Source: Diphasiastrum complanatum (lineage: Eukaryota > Streptophyta > Lycopodiopsida > Lycopodiales > Lycopodiaceae). Taken from it: a stretch of DNA of 64,000 nt. The notes below the pieces were generated by a model, which was not told where the DNA came from, did not search any database, and was given only the letters and a program-made list of their open reading frames with translations. Made by a program: the position numbers and the translations under genes. Positions 59,632 through 64,000 of this stretch are shown here, piece by piece. Each line of letters opens with the position of its first letter. Positions within the stretch are counted from its first letter, which is position 1. The DNA lies in NCBI GenBank assembly GCA_029204225.1, contig CM055097.1, forward strand, positions 48,754,052 to 48,818,051, written 5' to 3'.

Positions 59632-60754
59632 GGGGTGTTCGATAGAGAGATGATGGATTGCTTGTGTTGGCATAATGCTGGCAACCTGAAATTTCCTTTT
59701 GTTCGGCCTATGGATGATAAGAGGGACAAAGAGGAAATTGTAGAGGGACAAATGAGGAGAGTGGAGGATGCCATAGATAAGTGTTAATAGTGTAGTGACT
59801 AATTTATACTCGACTACCATGAGCACATGAACATGGCTCTTTTTCTTTTTGAATGATGGCTACAAAACTAGCTTCATTATCTACGATATGTACACTTTCC
59901 ATCAATTGATAAGGCCAAGCCAAGAAAGAGCACAAGGCTCCAAACGTCCACTTGCAACAATTAGGATTTGAGACTATCTGACATGGGCACAATGACAACT
60001 CAACTACTATAGAGGACCTATGTTATCTGAACTGCATGCCTCTTTTACATGCCAACATAAAAAAAAAAGCTCTATGTTCCAGCTAACCTATCGAGAACAA
60101 TGGGATGGATAAGAGGGAAATGTGAAAGAATATGCAAATGTCAACTTCATGTCTAGGCCTCTATCTTCATGAAAGTATTACTCCATGGCCAAGAGCCATG
60201 AGTTTAGACCTCATCCTTTAGTAGAATATCATTTCTAACGCCAATGGCCACCTCTCCATGAGATGCCATGTGCCACATTGAAGTGATGCTAGAATCAAGA
60301 GGCACTTTTGTCGAAGTTCATTGATGGAGGGGTTGTCGTAAATGTGGGGATGACAGGCAACGGAAGCTCGAAGCTTTGAGCGTAGGCATGTAGGAACGGA
60401 AACGCAACAGTTAGCAGCAGAAATATTCAAGAAGAATGATTCATATAGAATTGCACAAATGAACAATACATTAGTGAGACAAATATTGCACTCTAATTAA
60501 TATCAACAGTGAGTACAATGGCTTGTTGAGCGTGATAACGCTTAAGACAACACTTTGATTAACTTACATAAAAGACTCACACATAGCTTGATTCAACTAG
60601 TATATATTTACAAGTGTCTTCAAAAATATCTTACAAGCATTGAATGCTATTTATGTCAGTCTTTGTATATGTACAAAGTTGGTAACCACCCTTGGGATAT
60701 TTGGTTGTCCAGTTATTTTTAGGATTGATGATAAGTTGGCGACGTCGGTCCGCC
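59632..60754. other. Upstream of the PPR gene, no feature recognised
   Basis: About 1.1 kb without a convincing gene. ORFs here lack known motifs. Confidence 0.35.
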
Positions 60755-61000
60755 ACTATGGAGAAAATCCAAAAAACCCGAAGGTGCCCTTAAAGTGAAA
60801 GTATGTAAATCTCGAAGGTGCCTCTAGAACGAAGGTAGGAAAAAATGCGAAAAAGACGAAGGTGGGCCTGAAATTGATTCTAAGGCATTCTGGCCACTAT
60901 GTCGCATTTTTCGCGAAGGTGCCTAAAAAATGGTTAAGGCACAAAAATCTCAAAGGTAAAAATGCGAAGGTCCGAAACATGTAGTCGGCCTTCGGTTTTT
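60755..61000. repeat. CGAAGGTGC motif array
   Basis: CGAAGGT(GCC) occurs about seven times in 245 bp, with GCGAAAAA/TTTTTCGC pairs and a reverse CCTTCGG near the end. CCACTATG occurs twice. Design resembles the MITEs at 40954 and 35140, but no borders were found. Confidence 0.5.
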
Positions 61001-61600
61001 TGGATGCTCATTACTTGAACGATTTATTAAGGCTGAGCATAGGAAATCTAACAGGGGTAAGGGTAACCCTATCTCTTATCTATGTAAGAAGTATACCTTG
61101 AGCTTCATAACGAGCAAGAGAGACAAAGACAAAGAGAAGTAGAGAAAAGAAGAAGATCCATTCTATATAAGCTTTCTTGAGCTAGTAATGTTTGAGCTCC
61201 GTCTTTTGATGTGCTAGGCTCTTGATTTGTCATATATACAAGTGAAAGCCCATTGTCCTCAATCACATTTGATGCTCATTATCTTGGATACATTTTGATG
61301 TGATGGAATTTGAGAGTATTTCTTTTTTGTTTCATTGCATCTAAAAGCTCATATTGCTCTTCATTATAGGTTGATGTGTGGCAAGATTTTCTATCATTGA
61401 ACTCGGCCATCTTTTGATGAAACTTTTAGAGGAAATTCATGCCATGCTAATACAGGCTCAAACTCTGCTTGCTGTTCCATTGACATCATGTTTGAAACTT
61501 GGCTCTTTGGTTAGGTTCGGCCTAACATTGTACTTGGAGAAAATGGCACAAATACTAGAGTGACCCCAACAACCTTTTTTCGCATAGTTTGCATTCGTGA
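61001..61600. other. No recognised feature
   Basis: A 61-codon plus-strand ORF at 61378-61563 has no known motif. Flank of the deleted copia element. Confidence 0.3.
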
Positions 61601-62255
61601 AAATTGGCGTGTGTCCATGAACACCATCAACCACTATCTATGTCATCGGAGGAGCAAAGTAACAAACTTGGATCTTCAGATTTAGCATGTCGTTAAATCT
61701 GAGATGGTGCTCCTTTGATAGAGCTTTTGTGAAGTAATCTGCTACCATAAAATCTAACATGTAGTAAACCAATGACACTTCCGTGCTTTGCACTTTTTCT
61801 CTAAGGTGGTGATACCTGATTTCGATATGTTTGCTTCGAGAATGAAATCTCAGATTTAGAGATAGTGCAATTGTGCTTTGATTGTCACAATAGATTGTCG
61901 TTGGATGTGGCTGAGCAAGGTCGATATTTGCAAGCAGATTCCTTAGCCAAATTGTCTCCTTGGTAGCATTTGTTGCAGCTATGTACTTTGAGGTAGTTCC
62001 ATGCCTCCTTGGCCGAGGTACAAGATGCTACTTCCTTTAGAAGTTAATTACTAACATTCATTTTCAAGCAATGTAATGCTAGTCTAGCTCTATTTTTGTA
62101 CCTCACTTGATCTTGACCTCCTTGAGGTTCTTCTTCCTCTCCTATGAAATATCTTGGAGCACTAGTAGTGACTCCATTCTTACTTTCCAAGTTGAATAAT
62201 TATTAGAATTTAGCCTTTCACTAACCTCAAGAAGATAGGCTCCAATTGAACCCAT
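61601..62255 (-). pseudogene. Copia remnant: gag start fused to RNase H end
   Basis: The minus-strand ATG at 62255 opens a gag like that of the intact copia (shared NYSTWKVRMESLL). After about 260 bp, near 61993, the text jumps into late RNase H: KYIAATNATKETIWLRNLL, TIYCDNQSTIALSL, HIEIRYHHLREKV and DYFTKALSKEH. Everything from mid-gag through RT is missing. The gag part also has stops and a frame change. Confidence 0.8.
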
Positions 62256-62863
62256 TCTAAAGAGTAACAAGTACAACAAATGTACTATTCAAAGGCTCTT
62301 CCTTCTTTCTTTCTCAGAATTTAGCTAAAATGCTCCTTTCTTGAATCTCACTAGAATCAAGAAGCAAGATCTATAATGATCTTGAACTCAAAAAGATTTG
62401 GGAAAGTGTATTCTACACAATCTATTCACTTAGAACCTTGGATTTGATTTTTGAAAGTGCCAATGCCTTCCTATGATGTTTAGAATTGGTTTTAGTTTCA
62501 CTCTTGAACTAAAAACATAAGCCTCAAACTCTCTCACAAGGATTGTTAGGTTTAATAAGATTCTAACACCATTCACTTATCAAATCTATAATGGAAACAA
62601 TGGTTTTTCATAAGCACATCACTAGTTTCACTCTACACAACTTGTTTGAAGCTCAAATATGGAAAAAACACAAAGTTTTGGTGAAAGTACAACTCCAGTA
62701 GCCTCTCACACGTGTGAGAAGTACTTTTGAACTTTACACACTAATCTGAACCTCAACATCACAAGTAAACTATTAGAAAAAGTCGCCCTCCTTCAAAGTG
62801 ACTCTAGCACCAATGCTTTCACCAAAATGAAGATTCTTGGATCATCAACTAAGCTCTTTGACT

Positions 62864-62877
62864 TGGCTCTGATACCA
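62864..62877 (-). other. PBS of the deleted copia element
   Basis: The minus strand reads TGGTATCAGAGCCA, next to the LTR end. Confidence 0.85.
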
Positions 62878-63541
62878 TGTCAAATTTCAGAATTTAGGGA
62901 TGAAATTGATCTACAAATTATCACAAAGAGTGATTTGTAGCTTGGGATCTTGATCTATATCAAGACTAGCTTCCAAATCTAGCTTTCACTTGAAAATCTT
63001 TGTGTTTCCAAGCAAGAACAATAAAAAAAGATGATCCACGGCTTCACACATGTGAAGTACAGCTAATGTACGGCCTAATAACAGAGAGATAGTTTACTTA
63101 TCATTCACAAACTCATTCAAAAAGAAAGTGCTTAAGAGAGTCAAAACACAATGATAGCTTTACAAACCAAGATTTCTCATCATTAGCTCAATAATGGATC
63201 CATCATGGATCAAGTACAAATTCACCATAATCTCTCTCTAAGCTGCATCCAACACGTGTGGGACAGCTCATTGTACTTATCCATATCCACTTTGGATAAG
63301 ATCTATCAAGTTTGTCACATCATCCATTGGTGGTTTGTGTTGGCCTTCTAGATTCCTACAATCTAGGACCTAACTCCTATAATTTAGGAGATGTCACATT
63401 AGACTCAAATGAAAGCTAATCAAAATGAATCTGAATATTACAAGTGTCATTTCACACATGTGGACAGGTCCTCACACGTGTGGATCCACATAGATGCCTA
63501 ATATTCATAAAAAACCATGTGAAAATTGGTAAATTCTAACA
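62878..63541 (-). mobile_element. 5' LTR of the deleted copia element (664 bp)
   Basis: The minus strand starts TGTTAGAATTTACC and ends GAAATTTGACA at the PBS. CACACGTGTG-like palindromes recur within it (ACACGTGTGG, TCACACATGTG, CACACGTGTGAG lies just outside). Leader 62256-62863 lies between PBS and gag. Confidence 0.8.
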
Positions 63542-64000
63542 CTTGAGGGCATTTTCAGATTCAGGTTTTGCAGGAGAGAAGATGGATAGAAGATATATAA
63601 GTGCATTTACTTTCCTTTGTGGAGGAGTGATATCTTGGCTTTCCAAAAATCAAGATATAATTTCTCTTTCCTCTTGTGAAGCCGAGTACAAGGCATTGAC
63701 TTCAACAACCAAAGAACTCCTATGGCTAAGAAGACTTTTGGTGGAGCTTCAAGTGCTAAAGACTGAGGAGATCCCTTGCATCTATTGTGACAATCAAGAT
63801 TCTCAACAAATTGCTACCAATCCGATCTTCCATGCTAGAACAAAGCATATTGAGATAGCTCATCACTTTGTGACGGAGGAGGTGCAATCCAAGGAGGTAC
63901 AACTTCATCATGTGCCATCATCCGAGTGCATAGCTGATATCTTAACCAAACCCTTGGCTAAGGATCCATTTTTCAAGCTAAGAAGTGCCCTTGGAATTGT
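63542..64000 (+). pseudogene. Copia RNase H, plus strand, runs off the window
   Basis: An open frame from 63549 to the end: FSDSGFAGEKMDRR, ISLSSCEAEYKALTSTTKEL, YCDNQDSQQIATNPIFHART, then ADILTKPLAKD. It is the same lineage as the intact copia at 13635. The first catalytic Asp of the DSDFAGD motif is Gly here. The upstream part is cut off by the LTR ending at 63541. Confidence 0.85.

Noticed and set aside
1-64000. tRNA or rRNA genes, and bacterial-type operons
   Set aside because: None were recognised; only tRNA-complementary primer sites of retroelements and a weak SINE-like promoter were seen.

Overview
The window looks like intronic and flanking DNA of a large-genome land plant, perhaps a fern or gymnosperm; the species is not determined. 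It is AT-rich and full of LTR retrotransposons, a non-LTR element, a hAT transposon and hAT-like miniature elements. One ordinary plant gene runs through nearly all of it.

The backbone is a minus-strand gene for a mitochondrial pentatricopeptide-repeat (PPR) protein, resembling the Arabidopsis At4g35850 type. I reconstructed eleven coding exons by eye from PPR-like peptides, GT..AG borders and matching codon phase. They start at an ATG at 59139 and run down to 5889; a twelfth exon at 5696-5732 is doubtful. Together they encode about 402 residues. The C-terminal end is not recognised and probably lies left of the window. Exons are 66-213 nt and introns range from about 0.26 to 12.5 kb. Almost everything else sits inside these introns.

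Layout from left to right. 1-1510: minus-strand Ty1/copia remnant (protease, gag, PBS, 5' LTR). 1511-3003: minus-strand Ty3-like gag start with a doubtful LTR. 3383-5300: decayed Ty3/gypsy pol with its 3' LTR. 5889-6289: exons 11 and 10. 8437-9519: minus-strand copia PBS and a 1,067-bp LTR. 10322: exon 9. 13635-20065: an intact, very young Ty1/copia element inserted into an older LTR. 22885: exon 8. 25.0-26.8 kb: a membrane-transporter-like fragment and two LINE 3' ends. 28598: exon 7. 29733-34917: a hAT transposon with an 8-bp target duplication, an intron-containing transposase gene (now broken) and a second small gene. 35140-35409 and 40954-41145: short hAT-like MITEs. 39707, 42635 and 44531: exons 6, 5 and 4. 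45.57-48.89 kb: a decayed LINE. 51368 and 51864: exons 3 and 2. 53.87-55.74 kb: an unrecognised coiled-coil pseudogene. 59022: exon 1, with three ~120-bp tandem repeats upstream. 60.7-61.0 kb: a CGAAGGT motif array. 61.6-64.0 kb: a deleted minus-strand copia inserted beside plus-strand copia RNase H.

The least ordinary signal is a set of short segments, several with CATAG-type ends and two with 8-bp target duplications. Each is built from its own reiterated short motif (GGTACC, GGGAAACG, GGACGCG, AATCGCGATT, GTTCCGGAAC). The large hAT element shows the same design at its two ends. All calls come from reading the sequence; no alignment or database search was run.
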